Assembly: GCF_013306565.1 (NCBI RefSeq) | Contig: NZ_PZPO01000004.1 | Coordinates: forward strand, 62,001-126,000 | Direction: 5' to 3' | Length of the DNA: 64,000 bases | From: Hyphomicrobium sulfonivorans | GTDB lineage: Bacteria; Pseudomonadota; Alphaproteobacteria; Rhizobiales; Hyphomicrobiaceae | In this document: positions 20,485-28,657 of the stretch, in pieces | Layout: every line of letters starts with the position of its first letter | How positions within the stretch are numbered: the stretch's first letter is position 1 | Translations under genes and position numbers: made by a program | The notes under the pieces: model-generated | What the model was told of the DNA's origin: nothing | Databases searched by the model: none | What the model saw: only the letters and a program-made list of their open reading frames with translations

Positions 20485-21257
20485 CGGGGGCCCTCCCGCC
20501 CAGTCTGCCGGAGGGCTCTACTCATGTTCACCTCGCCGAGGTGGACGGCACCAACGCGGAAGCGATGCGGCGCGTTATGGCCGGCGAGCGCGGGCCGCTG
20601 TGGATCACCGCTGACCGGCAACGCGCGGGCAGGGGGCGTTCCGGCCGTGCCTGGGCTTCCAGCACCGGTAACCTGTTCGCCAGCCATATCGTGGCCATCG
20701 ACGCGCTGCCCATCAACGCAGGGCAGCTCTCGCTCGTTTCCGGCGTAGCGGTTGCCGATGCGATTGCCCGTGCCGGAACCGTAGCCGGGCTGCGCCTCAA
20801 ATGGCCCAATGACATCCTGATCGGCACCGCCAAGGCCGGCGGCATCCTGATCGAAAGCTCGATGCGCCCCGGCGTGCCCGGCGCCGTCGCGGTCATCGGT
20901 ATCGGCCTTAACCTCACTTCCGCCCCGGACGATCTCGGCCGCAGCGTGACTTTTCTCGCGCGGCATGGATTATCGCTTTCGCCCGCCGAGGCATTATGCT
21001 TCCTGGCGCAGACGATGAACGAGTGGATGACGATCTGGGACAACGGCGCCGGTTTTGAAAAGGTCCGCCAGGCCTGGCTGGCCCGTGCTGGCACCATCGG
21101 CGAATCCCTTACAGTTAATGCGCTCTCCGGCCCGGTCACTGGCGGGTTCGCCGGTTTGGATGCAGGCGGCGCCCTGCTATTGAACATTCCCGGTCAGGGT
21201 CCGCAGGCCTTCTCGTTCGGCGATGTTACGCTCAATTTGAAAGACGAAAACGCATGA
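20481..21257 (+). CDS. birA: Biotin--[acetyl-CoA-carboxylase] ligase
   Basis: 258 residues. It attaches biotin to the carrier domain of biotin enzymes in two steps through biotinyl-AMP. Visible are the N-terminal EVDGTNAEAMR, the biotin/ATP loop QRAGRGRSGRAW followed by GNLFAS, and the catalytic-domain lysine segment LRLKWPNDILI followed by KAGGILIE. There is no N-terminal helix-turn-helix, so it is the monofunctional enzyme and not a repressor. It overlaps both nuoN and rnj by 4 bases. Confidence 0.95.
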   Translation: MTGALPPSLPEGSTHVHLAEVDGTNAEAMRRVMAGERGPLWITADRQRAGRGRSGRAWASSTGNLFASHIVAIDALPINAGQLSLVSGVAVADAIARAGTVAGLRLKWPNDILIGTAKAGGILIESSMRPGVPGAVAVIGIGLNLTSAPDDLGRSVTFLARHGLSLSPAEALCFLAQTMNEWMTIWDNGAGFEKVRQAWLARAGTIGESLTVNALSGPVTGGFAGLDAGGALLLNIPGQGPQAFSFGDVTLNLKDENA

Positions 21258-22960
21258 ATACACGGAAGCGCGCATCCGACGGCGGAGCTGGCGGCGACGA
21301 GCTTGTGTTTGTGGCCCTTGGCGGCCTCGGCGAAATTGGCATGAATGCCTACCTCTACGGGCTGGGCCCGGAGGATAACCGCCGCTGGCTGATGGTCGAT
21401 TGCGGCATCACGTTTCCCGAAGGAGAGAACGATCCGGGCATCGACGTCATTCTGCCGGATGTGCGCTTCATCGAAGAGCGGCGCTCCGAGCTTGCCGGCA
21501 TCGTCATCACCCACGCGCACGAGGACCATATCGGGGCGGTGATCGAGCTGTGGCCGCGGCTGCAGGCGCCGGTCTATGCAACACCATTCACGGCCGGGAT
21601 GCTGCGCGCCAAGCTGGCCGAGCACGGCAACGGCCTCGATATTCCGATCCACGTTGTGGCGCTGGATTCGCGGTTTAAAATCGATCCGTTCGACATCGAG
21701 CTGTTCAGTCTGACGCACTCCATTCCGGAGATGAGCGCGCTGGCTATCCGTACCCCGCTCGGCACCGTGTTCCACACCGGCGACTGGAAGCTCGACCCGA
21801 CGCCGACGCTGGGTAAGCCGGTGGACGGCGAGCGTTTGCAGCGGCTGGGCGATGAAGGCGTGCTGGCGCTGATGATCGATTCCACCAACGCCATTCGCGA
21901 TGGCTCTTCGCCATCGGAAGCGTCCGTTGCGCGCGAGCTCAAGCACATCATCGCCAACGCGCCGTATCGGGTGGCGGTCACCACGTTCTCGTCGAACGTT
22001 GCGCGCGTCAAAGCGGTTGCCGAGGCGGCGCAGGCGACGGGCCGTGAGCTGGTGGTGGCGGGCAAGGCGCTGCACCGCGTCATCGACGTCGCGATCGACA
22101 ACGGATACCTGCCGAAGGGCTTCCGTCACCACGATCAGGACCAGTTCACCTATATCGACCGCAAGGACACGGTGCTTCTGTGCACGGGCAGTCAGGGCGA
22201 ACCGCGGGCTGCAATGGCGCGCATCTCGGCCGAGGAGCATCCGCAGATCTCGTTTGCCAAGGGCGACATCGTTATCTTCTCATCGCGGACCATTCCCGGC
22301 AACGAGCGTGCGGTTGGCCAGATCCAGAACGATCTGACTCTCGGCGGCTGTGAGATCATCACCGACAATGAGGCGCTGGTGCATGTCTCAGGCCATCCGC
22401 GCCGCGATGAGCTGCGCCAGATGTATCGCTGGATCCGGCCGCAGATTGCCGTGCCGATGCACGGAGAGGCACGCCACCTGAAGGCGCAGGCCGATCTCGC
22501 CAAAGAGATGGGCGTGTCGACGGTGTTCATCGTCACCGACGGCGAAGTGCTGCGCCTGACGCCTAACGCTGCCATCATCGACGATGCGCCTGTCGGACGC
22601 ATTTTCCGCGATGGCCGCCTGCTGGTGCCCGAGGGCGAAGGGCCGGTGCGCGAGCGCCGCAAGCTCTCCATCGTCGGCGTGGTGATCGTCAGCCTCTGCA
22701 TGTCGCGCAAGGGCGCGCTGATGGCCGATCCGCAGGCCGTTCTCGATGGTGTTCCGGTGGAGACAGCGGAAGGCGACGCCATGATCGATGTTGTCCTTGA
22801 CGCGATCGACGGCACGCTGCGCTCCATTCCGCAGCAGAAGCGCAAGAACCTCGATATGGTGGCGGAAGCGGTGCGGCGCTCGGTGCGGGCGGCGGTCAAT
22901 TCCGAGTGGGGCAAGAAACCCATTTGCCGCGTGCTGGTGAACGTGGTTGATAAGGGCTGA
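21254..22960 (+). CDS. rnj: Ribonuclease J
   Basis: 568 residues, metallo-beta-lactamase/beta-CASP ribonuclease with endo- and 5'-exonuclease activity in RNA processing. The zinc motif THAHEDHIG (His87, His89, Asp91, His92) is intact, with HTGDWKLD and the beta-CASP segments CTGSQGEPRAAM and HVSGHPRRDEL further on. The C-terminal domain includes SEWGKKPICRVLVNVV. Alphaproteobacteria of this group carry RNase J together with RNase E. The start overlaps birA by 4 bases. Confidence 0.95.
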   Translation: MNTRKRASDGGAGGDELVFVALGGLGEIGMNAYLYGLGPEDNRRWLMVDCGITFPEGENDPGIDVILPDVRFIEERRSELAGIVITHAHEDHIGAVIELWPRLQAPVYATPFTAGMLRAKLAEHGNGLDIPIHVVALDSRFKIDPFDIELFSLTHSIPEMSALAIRTPLGTVFHTGDWKLDPTPTLGKPVDGERLQRLGDEGVLALMIDSTNAIRDGSSPSEASVARELKHIIANAPYRVAVTTFSSNVARVKAVAEAAQATGRELVVAGKALHRVIDVAIDNGYLPKGFRHHDQDQFTYIDRKDTVLLCTGSQGEPRAAMARISAEEHPQISFAKGDIVIFSSRTIPGNERAVGQIQNDLTLGGCEIITDNEALVHVSGHPRRDELRQMYRWIRPQIAVPMHGEARHLKAQADLAKEMGVSTVFIVTDGEVLRLTPNAAIIDDAPVGRIFRDGRLLVPEGEGPVRERRKLSIVGVVIVSLCMSRKGALMADPQAVLDGVPVETAEGDAMIDVVLDAIDGTLRSIPQQKRKNLDMVAEAVRRSVRAAVNSEWGKKPICRVLVNVVDKG

Positions 22961-23004
22961 AGTTCCGCCGTGGCCTGACGATGGGCCGGGCAGGCTGGAG
23001 TGCT

Positions 23005-23097
23005 GCCGGAAAATCGGGAACCGGTTTTCCGGCAAGAAGCACGATAAAACAAACAACTAGAGCCTTTCTGCGATTCAACGAAACGCTGAAAGGCTCT
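23005..23097. repeat. Composite palindromic intergenic repeat (Hyphomicrobiales type)
   Basis: Two inverted repeats lie side by side between rnj and mce. The first has arms GCCGGAAAA (23005-23013) and TTTTCCGGC (23025-23033). The second is a 39-base near-palindrome, arms AGAGCCTTTCTGCGATTC (23059-23076) and GAAACGCTGAAAGGCTCT (23080-23097), linked by GATAAAACAA. Read on the minus strand, the unit matches, from memory, a repeat family dispersed in many Hyphomicrobiales genomes. It may also end rnj transcription. Confidence 0.75.
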
Positions 23098-23151
23098 GAC
23101 GGGCGCCGTTGCGCGACCGACGATGACAATCCATACGCTGGAGAAGATTGA

Positions 23152-23556
23152 ATGATCGGACGTCTCAACCATGTGGCTATCGCGGTGAAGGATCTGGCGG
23201 CCGCTACCGCTGTGTACCGGGATACGCTGGGCGCCGAGGTTACCGATCCGCTGCCGCAGCCCGAGCATGGCGTCACCGTTGTTTTCATCACGCTGCCGAA
23301 CACCAAGATCGAACTGCTGGAGCCGATGGGCGAGGGCTCGCCGATCGCAAAGTTTCTTGAGAAGGCGCCGGACGGTGGCATTCACCACGTCTGCTACGAG
23401 GTGGACGACATCCTCGCGGCCCGCGACCGCCTGAAGGCACAGGGTGCGCGCGTGCTGGGCGACGGCACGCCGAAGATCGGCGCCCACGGCAAGCCGGTGC
23501 TGTTCCTGCATCCGAAGGATTTCTGCGGCACGCTCGTTGAGTTGGAGCAGGCCTGA
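23152..23556 (+). CDS. mce: Methylmalonyl-CoA epimerase
   Basis: 134 residues of the vicinal-oxygen-chelate fold. It interconverts (S)- and (R)-methylmalonyl-CoA in propionyl-CoA use. The metal-ligand pattern of two beta-alpha-beta-beta-beta modules is visible: LNHVAIAVKDL at the N-terminus, IELLEPMGEGSPIAKFLEK in the middle, GGIHHVCYEVDD, and the final glutamate in GTLVELEQA. The position next to rnj and before the DUF1467 gene is usual for the order. Confidence 0.95.
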   Translation: MIGRLNHVAIAVKDLAAATAVYRDTLGAEVTDPLPQPEHGVTVVFITLPNTKIELLEPMGEGSPIAKFLEKAPDGGIHHVCYEVDDILAARDRLKAQGARVLGDGTPKIGAHGKPVLFLHPKDFCGTLVELEQA

Positions 23557-23693
23557 CCGGATCGGACCGGCGCCACCTCGCAACCATTTGTTTGAGGCGT
23601 GATCCGACGGTCCGATAGAAAAAACACTGGAGCAGCGACGCCACGCGAAGTACGGCGCAGCTGCTCCGTCGGCACTGTGACGGGAGTACCCAA

Positions 23694-23945
23694 ATGGACG
23701 GGGCGATGGCAGTAGCCATCTATATTTTCATCTGGTGGATCGTGCTGTTCGCGGTACTGCCGTTTGGTGTGCGCACGCAGGCAGAGGATGGCCATGTGGT
23801 GCCGGGCACCGTTGAAAGCGCGCCGGCAAAACCGCGGCTGCTGCGCATTTTTCTGATCAATACCCTGGTGGCATCCGTCGTGTTCGCGATCGTCTATTTT
23901 TCGATCAGCTATCGGATTATCACACCCGACACTTTCCTCTGGTAA
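23694..23945 (+). CDS. DUF1467 family membrane protein
   Basis: 83 residues with two transmembrane helices (AIYIFIWWIVLFAVLPFGV and RIFLINTLVASVVFAIVYF). The segment WWIVLFAVLPFGVRTQAEDGHVVPGT is characteristic of DUF1467 proteins, which in alphaproteobacteria lie between mce and proS. The function is unknown. A start at ATG 23694 or the ATG at 23706 is possible. Confidence 0.9.
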   Translation: MDGAMAVAIYIFIWWIVLFAVLPFGVRTQAEDGHVVPGTVESAPAKPRLLRIFLINTLVASVVFAIVYFSISYRIITPDTFLW

Positions 23946-24117
23946 CGCGCTCGTCGTCGCTGCATTCGGTCCTACCCCGCTGGGCAGCACCGAATGATTT
24001 CTGCTGCGTTGCGTGAAGCGACCGAGAGTGACGCGGCTGCCGCGGCGCTGGCTATTATTGGCGCGCCGAAGGGCTGAGCCCGCGTGGAATGAAATCTCAC
24101 TGAATGGCCCGAATACG

Positions 24118-24158
24118 CAAAGAGCAAGGTTCATTGAACCTTGCTCTTGCGTTTCGTT
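24118..24158 (+). terminator. Intrinsic terminator downstream of the DUF1467 gene
   Basis: A perfect 14-base inverted repeat (AAGAGCAAGGTTCA, 24118-24131; TGAACCTTGCTCTT, 24133-24146) is followed within 4 bases by T-rich sequence (TTTCGTTTTTATTTTTT). It is the clearest intrinsic terminator in the window. It lies 172 bases after the DUF1467 stop, leaving room for a short untranslated RNA in front of it. Confidence 0.85.
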
Positions 24159-24624
24159 TTTATTTTTTGCGGAGCGCCGTTGTTCGGCTGCTCTACGCTG
24201 ATCCGGTCAGATCGCTTCTTCTGAGCGTACCCTTACCGGTTGGTCTTCCCTAGACTTGGGCTGCCTGCTGTCTGTGTCGACAACTTAGTGACCCACCCTT
24301 ATGGCGAGTACGTTTACTCGACGCGCGGCCTTCTGTCACGCGGCTTCGTGCACTCAACGCAGAATTTTTTTTTCGGCTTCGTTAAGCTGCAATTCGCGCG
24401 TGTAATCAACGGGTCAGCTCACGTGAGAAATCAGGTTGTGCTGCCTGTTTTCCGGCATAGCGAACAAGCGTGACCGCGGATTAGGCAAATGGCGCAGCGG
24501 TGTTCAAACGGAGCGAACGGGCGTGCCATGATTGCGGCGTCAGGCGCGGGAATCCAGAAGCGCACAGCGTCGTTCGTCGGCGGGATTGCACTGCGCACGG
24601 TTTAACGCTACCAGCCGCAACAAT

Positions 24625-24640
24625 GCGCACATATGTGCGC
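24625..24640. promoter_or_regulatory. Perfect 16-base palindrome upstream of proS
   Basis: GCGCACATATGTGCGC is self-complementary over all 16 bases and lies 138 bases before the proS start. Its symmetry fits a binding site for a dimeric regulator, but it may be chance in GC-rich DNA. No regulator gene is nearby. Confidence 0.35.
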
Positions 24641-24778
24641 GCTAAACCGGGCTCGCTGTCGTGGGCCAGAAAAATCAGGTCGGCCCTCCATGCGCTCTGC
24701 CTGCTCTGTGGCCAATGACGCCCGTGAGCGGAACGTGTGCCGCTCCATCGGCTGGGGCCCGACGCAGGGAGTGGCCCG

Positions 24779-26314
24779 ATGAGCAAGCGCGCACTGACCG
24801 TTAGCCGCGAAGAGAACTTCCCCGAGTGGTATCAGGCCGCCGTGCGCGATGGCGACATGGCCGAGACGAGCCCGGTGCGCGGCTGCATGGTTATCAAGCC
24901 ATGGGGTTGGGGCGTGTGGGAGCGCATTCAGGCCGAACTTGATGCGCGCATCAAGGAAACGGGCCACGAAAACTGCTATTTCCCGCTTTTCATCCCGATG
25001 AGCTTCATCGCCAAGGAGGCCGAGCACGTTGAGGGCTTCGCCAAGGAAATGGCGGTTGTCACCCATCACCGGCTGAAAAACGAGGGCGGTCAGCTTGTGG
25101 TGGACCCGTCCGCCAAGCTGGAAGAGCCGCTGATCGTGCGGCCGACATCCGAGACCATCATCGGCGATGCTTTCCAGCGCTGGGTGAAGAGCTATCGCGA
25201 CCTGCCGCTGCTGATCAACCAGTGGGCCAACGTGGTGCGCTGGGAGATGCGCACGCGCCTGTTCCTGCGCACGGCGGAGTTCCTCTGGCAGGAGGGCCAT
25301 ACCGCCCACGCCGACCGCGACGACGCGATGGATGAAACGCTGAAGATGCTGGAGGTCTATCGCGAGTTCGCCGAGAACGTGCTGGCGATGCCGGTTGTTG
25401 CCGGTGAGAAGCCAGCCAACGAACGTTTTCCCGGAGCGGATAACACCTATTCCATCGAAGCGATGATGCAGGATGGCAAGGCACTGCAGGCCGGCACCTC
25501 GCATTATCTGGGCACGCACTTCGCCAAGGCGCAGAACATCCAGTTCCAGAACCGCGAAGGTCAGCTGGAATACTGCCACACGACGAGCTGGGGCGTTTCC
25601 ACCCGTCTCATCGGTGGCGTGATCATGACCCATGGCGATGACGACGGCCTGCGCATGCCGCCGCGGATTGCGCCGCGCCAGATCGTGATTGTGCCGATGC
25701 TGCGCGACAAGCCTGAAGACAAAGAGCTGCTCGATTACTGCGCCGGGCTGGAAAAGGAACTGAAGGCGCTGGGTATCCGCGTGCTTGTGGATGCCAAGCC
25801 GATCAAATCGGCTGAGAAACGCTGGAACTGGGTGCGCCGCGGTGCACCGGTCATCGTCGAGATTGGCGGACGCGATGCAGCTGGCGGCAACGTCACCTAC
25901 ATGCGCCGCGACCGTTTGCGCGACGGCGACAAGGTCATCTCGCACACCAGCCCGCGCGCCGAGTTTGTTGCCGCTGCGCCGGCGCTGCTGGACGATATCC
26001 AGGCCAGCCTGTACGCCGAGGCGAAAGCTCGGCTCGACGGCAACATCGTTACGTCGATCAAGACCTTTGACGATCTGCAGGCCTATTTCGGCACTGCATC
26101 CGGCGACGATGACGACGACGGCACCTTCAAGGGCTGGGCCGAGGTTGCCTGGTCGAAGCCCGAGGGCGCCGCGCTGGAAGCGATTGCCGATCGGCTGAAG
26201 GCGCTGAAGCTCACCATCCGCAACGCGCCTCTTAACCAAAAGCCGATTGAAGGCGCGTGCCTCTTCACCGGCGATACGGCGATTGAATACGTCCTGATCG
26301 GCCGCGCCTATTAA
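24779..26314 (+). CDS. proS: Prolyl-tRNA synthetase, archaeal/eukaryotic type
   Basis: 511 residues from the ATG at 24779 (GGGAG upstream). A class II synthetase with motif 2 as EMRTRLFLRTAEFLWQEGHTAH. Several segments are those of the archaeal/eukaryotic ProRS type and not of the bacterial type: GCMVIKPWGWGVWERIQ, GHENCYFPLFIPMSF, HVEGFAKEMAVVTH, and a C-terminal extra domain ending in tyrosine (LIGRAY). The zinc-binding cysteines of that extra domain are mostly missing (only GAC-LFTG remains), as in other bacterial members of this type. No bacterial-type editing insertion is visible. It occupies the place where relatives carry the bacterial-type enzyme. Confidence 0.93.
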   Translation: MSKRALTVSREENFPEWYQAAVRDGDMAETSPVRGCMVIKPWGWGVWERIQAELDARIKETGHENCYFPLFIPMSFIAKEAEHVEGFAKEMAVVTHHRLKNEGGQLVVDPSAKLEEPLIVRPTSETIIGDAFQRWVKSYRDLPLLINQWANVVRWEMRTRLFLRTAEFLWQEGHTAHADRDDAMDETLKMLEVYREFAENVLAMPVVAGEKPANERFPGADNTYSIEAMMQDGKALQAGTSHYLGTHFAKAQNIQFQNREGQLEYCHTTSWGVSTRLIGGVIMTHGDDDGLRMPPRIAPRQIVIVPMLRDKPEDKELLDYCAGLEKELKALGIRVLVDAKPIKSAEKRWNWVRRGAPVIVEIGGRDAAGGNVTYMRRDRLRDGDKVISHTSPRAEFVAAAPALLDDIQASLYAEAKARLDGNIVTSIKTFDDLQAYFGTASGDDDDDGTFKGWAEVAWSKPEGAALEAIADRLKALKLTIRNAPLNQKPIEGACLFTGDTAIEYVLIGRAY

Positions 26315-26457
26315 GATCCTGCCAGCGGGTGGGAAGAAAAATCGGGGTCAGGGGAGTGCGTTCGCGGCAGGCCAATGGGCCCCATGCAACGCAATCTGGC
26401 CTGAATGCCGGAGTAGCAGTGCTGCCCGGCCAGAATGAGCGAGGGAGTTCCACGGCG

Positions 26458-27726
26458 ATGACGGCGGCTGCCGATACCAGACCGTTTGCTCCATTCGAAT
26501 GGATGCTGGCGCTGCGCTACCTGAGGGCGCGGCGTAAGGAAGGCTTTATCTCCGTCATCGCGGGGTTTTCCTTCACCGGCATCATGCTGGGCGTTGCGAC
26601 GCTCATTATTGTGATGGCCGTCATGAATGGCTTCCGCAACGAGCTGTTCGCAAAGATACTCGGTCTCAACGGTCACATCATCGTCAACAAGATCGGCGAG
26701 CCGTTTGAAGATTACGACGAGGTCGCAAAGCTCATCCAGCGCGTGAGCGGCATCAGGGCGGCCATGCCTCTGGTTGAGGGGCAGGTGATGGTGTCGTCGG
26801 CGGTGCAGGCAACCGGTGCGCTGGTGCGTGGTATGTCCGAGGAAGGGCTGCGCTCGCTGCCGCTGGTATCCGACAACATCCGCTTCGGTTCGCTGGATGG
26901 TTTTGGCGAAGGCAGCGGCATTGCCATCGGCACGCGGCTGGCCAACATGCTGCGTGTAAACGTCGGCGATACGATAACGCTGGTGTCTCCGCGCGGTGCG
27001 CAGACACCGTTCGGCACCGCGCCGCGCACGAAGCCTTACACAATCACGGCCCTGTTCGAGATGGGCATGGCGGAATACGATCGCACAATGGTGTTCATGC
27101 CGTTGCTGGAGGCGCAGCGGTATTTCGCGCGCAACGGCGAGGTTGATGCGATCGAGGTGGTGGTCGACGATCCCAACCAGATCGATAACTTCGTGCAGGA
27201 GGTCAAACGCGCCGTCGGGCCGACCAATCACGTTTCGGATTGGCGCGTGCGCAACGAAACGTTCTTCACCGTGCTGGAGGTGGAGCGCAACGTGATGTTC
27301 ATCATCCTGTCGCTGATCGTGCTGGTGGCGGCGCTGAACATCATCTCCGGCCTGATGATGCTGGTGAAAGATAAAGGCCGCGACGTCGCCATTCTGCGTA
27401 CGATGGGCGCCAGCCGCGGCTCTATCATGCGCGTGTTTCTCATCACCGGCGCTTCGATCGGTATCGTCGGCACCATTGCCGGGCTGATCCTTGGCGTTGT
27501 GTTCTGCATGAACATTGAATCGATCCGCGAGTTTGTCTCGTGGATGACAAGCACCACGCTGTTCGACCCCAACGTGTATTATCTGACGCGCCTGCCGGCC
27601 GACATGGAGCCCCGCGAGACGGTTCTCATCGTTGGCATGGCGCTGGCTCTTTCCGTGCTTGCCACGATCTATCCGTCGTGGCGGGCTTCCACTTTGGATC
27701 CAGTTGAAGCGCTGCGGTACGAATGA
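26458..27726 (+). CDS. lolC: Lipoprotein-releasing system membrane subunit LolC/LolE
   Basis: 422 residues from the ATG at 26458, after GGGAG. The frame opens at 26329 but the upstream part shows no similarity. Four membrane segments: one after [18 protein letters not shown], and three C-terminal, with [21 protein letters not shown]-type coupling segment between. The periplasmic MacB-like domain lies between. With LolD it extracts outer-membrane lipoproteins from the inner membrane. A single subunit of this type is usual in alphaproteobacteria. Confidence 0.94.
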   Translation: MTAAADTRPFAPFEWMLALRYLRARRKEGFISVIAGFSFTGIMLGVATLIIVMAVMNGFRNELFAKILGLNGHIIVNKIGEPFEDYDEVAKLIQRVSGIRAAMPLVEGQVMVSSAVQATGALVRGMSEEGLRSLPLVSDNIRFGSLDGFGEGSGIAIGTRLANMLRVNVGDTITLVSPRGAQTPFGTAPRTKPYTITALFEMGMAEYDRTMVFMPLLEAQRYFARNGEVDAIEVVVDDPNQIDNFVQEVKRAVGPTNHVSDWRVRNETFFTVLEVERNVMFIILSLIVLVAALNIISGLMMLVKDKGRDVAILRTMGASRGSIMRVFLITGASIGIVGTIAGLILGVVFCMNIESIREFVSWMTSTTLFDPNVYYLTRLPADMEPRETVLIVGMALALSVLATIYPSWRASTLDPVEALRYE

Positions 27727-28502
27727 CCGATCCCCGTGTAAGTGCCATAGCCGAAGAACTGCTGACCGCGCGCAAGCACGCGCGGGAAGCGGCAACGCAT
27801 CCGCATCAGCAACCCGCGTTGCGGCTGGATGGCCTCGTGCGTGCGTTTCATCAGGGCACGCGCCGCATCGATGTGCTGAAGGGCGCCAGTGTCGACATTC
27901 TGCCGGGGCAGGCGGTGGCGCTTGTCGGGCCATCCGGCGCCGGCAAGTCAACGCTGCTGCATATCGCCGGGCTGCTTGAAACGCCCGATAGCGGCCATGT
28001 GATCGTCAACGGGCGCGATTGCTCCGGCATGGGCGATGCGGATCGCACCCGTGTGCGGCGCGTCGAGATGGGCTTCGTTTATCAGTTTCACCAGTTGCTG
28101 CCGGAGTTCTCGGCGCTGGAGAACGTGATGATCCCGCAGCTCATCCGCGGGCGTTCCAAGAGCCAGGCGGCGGAGCGGGCGCGCGAACTGCTGGGAACGC
28201 TGGGCCTTGCCGAACGGCTGGAGCATCGACCGGCGCAGCTTTCGGGCGGTGAACAGCAACGCACCGCAATTGCCCGCGCACTGGCCAACAGTCCGCGGTT
28301 GATCCTGGCCGACGAACCGACCGGCAACCTTGACCCATATACCGCCGAGCACGTGTTTGAGGCGCTGCTGCACCTGATCCATACAACCGGCGTCGCGGCG
28401 CTTATCGCCACCCACAACATGGATCTGGCCCGGCGGATGGACCGCGTGCTGCGGCTTGAAGGTGGCGCTCTGGTGGAAGTGCAGCCGCTTGGATTGACCT
28501 GA
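27723..28502 (+). CDS. lolD: Lipoprotein-releasing system ATP-binding protein LolD
   Basis: 259 residues, ABC ATPase. Walker [11 protein letters not shown]-loop [14 protein letters not shown], signature LSGGEQQR, Walker [13 protein letters not shown] and the H-loop ATHNMDLA are all intact. About 35 residues precede the usual start of the domain. The start overlaps the lolC stop by 4 bases, so the two subunits are coupled. Confidence 0.95.
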   Translation: MTDPRVSAIAEELLTARKHAREAATHPHQQPALRLDGLVRAFHQGTRRIDVLKGASVDILPGQAVALVGPSGAGKSTLLHIAGLLETPDSGHVIVNGRDCSGMGDADRTRVRRVEMGFVYQFHQLLPEFSALENVMIPQLIRGRSKSQAAERARELLGTLGLAERLEHRPAQLSGGEQQRTAIARALANSPRLILADEPTGNLDPYTAEHVFEALLHLIHTTGVAALIATHNMDLARRMDRVLRLEGGALVEVQPLGLT

Positions 28503-28657
28503 CCCGATTTTGCGCGCCCCGATAGCGTTCGCCGCCCCGCAACCGTTGCCGGTTCGGCAGTGTGGTCCTGCAACTTCTCAGCGAGAGGCAAAATGCCGAT
28601 GGAAAGAAGCCGTCGGCGGCTTGGGGGCTGGCCGCCGCTGCCGTAAGCTGCCGCATC

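Larger units (their letters stand above)
23946..24778. other. 833-base non-coding stretch before proS
   Basis: No gene can be supported here, and the stretch from about 24230 to 24480 is more AT-rich than the surroundings. It holds an inverted repeat CATTCGGT/ACCGAATG near 23963-23996, a strong terminator (24118-24158), a small perfect hairpin CGAGTA-CGTT-TACTCG (24305-24320), an A/T run near 24363, and a perfect 16-base palindrome (24625-24640). No tRNA pattern was found. An unannotated small RNA or the long leader of proS is possible. Confidence 0.6.

Noticed and set aside
24240-24473. A 77-codon frame in the non-coding stretch before proS
   Set aside because: Weak start, no homology seen, no ribosome-binding site, amino-acid pattern unlike a gene. 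Left as non-coding.
24480-24560. A possible tRNA, from GTTCAAAC near 24499
   Set aside because: No acceptor stem or anticodon arm can be formed around it.
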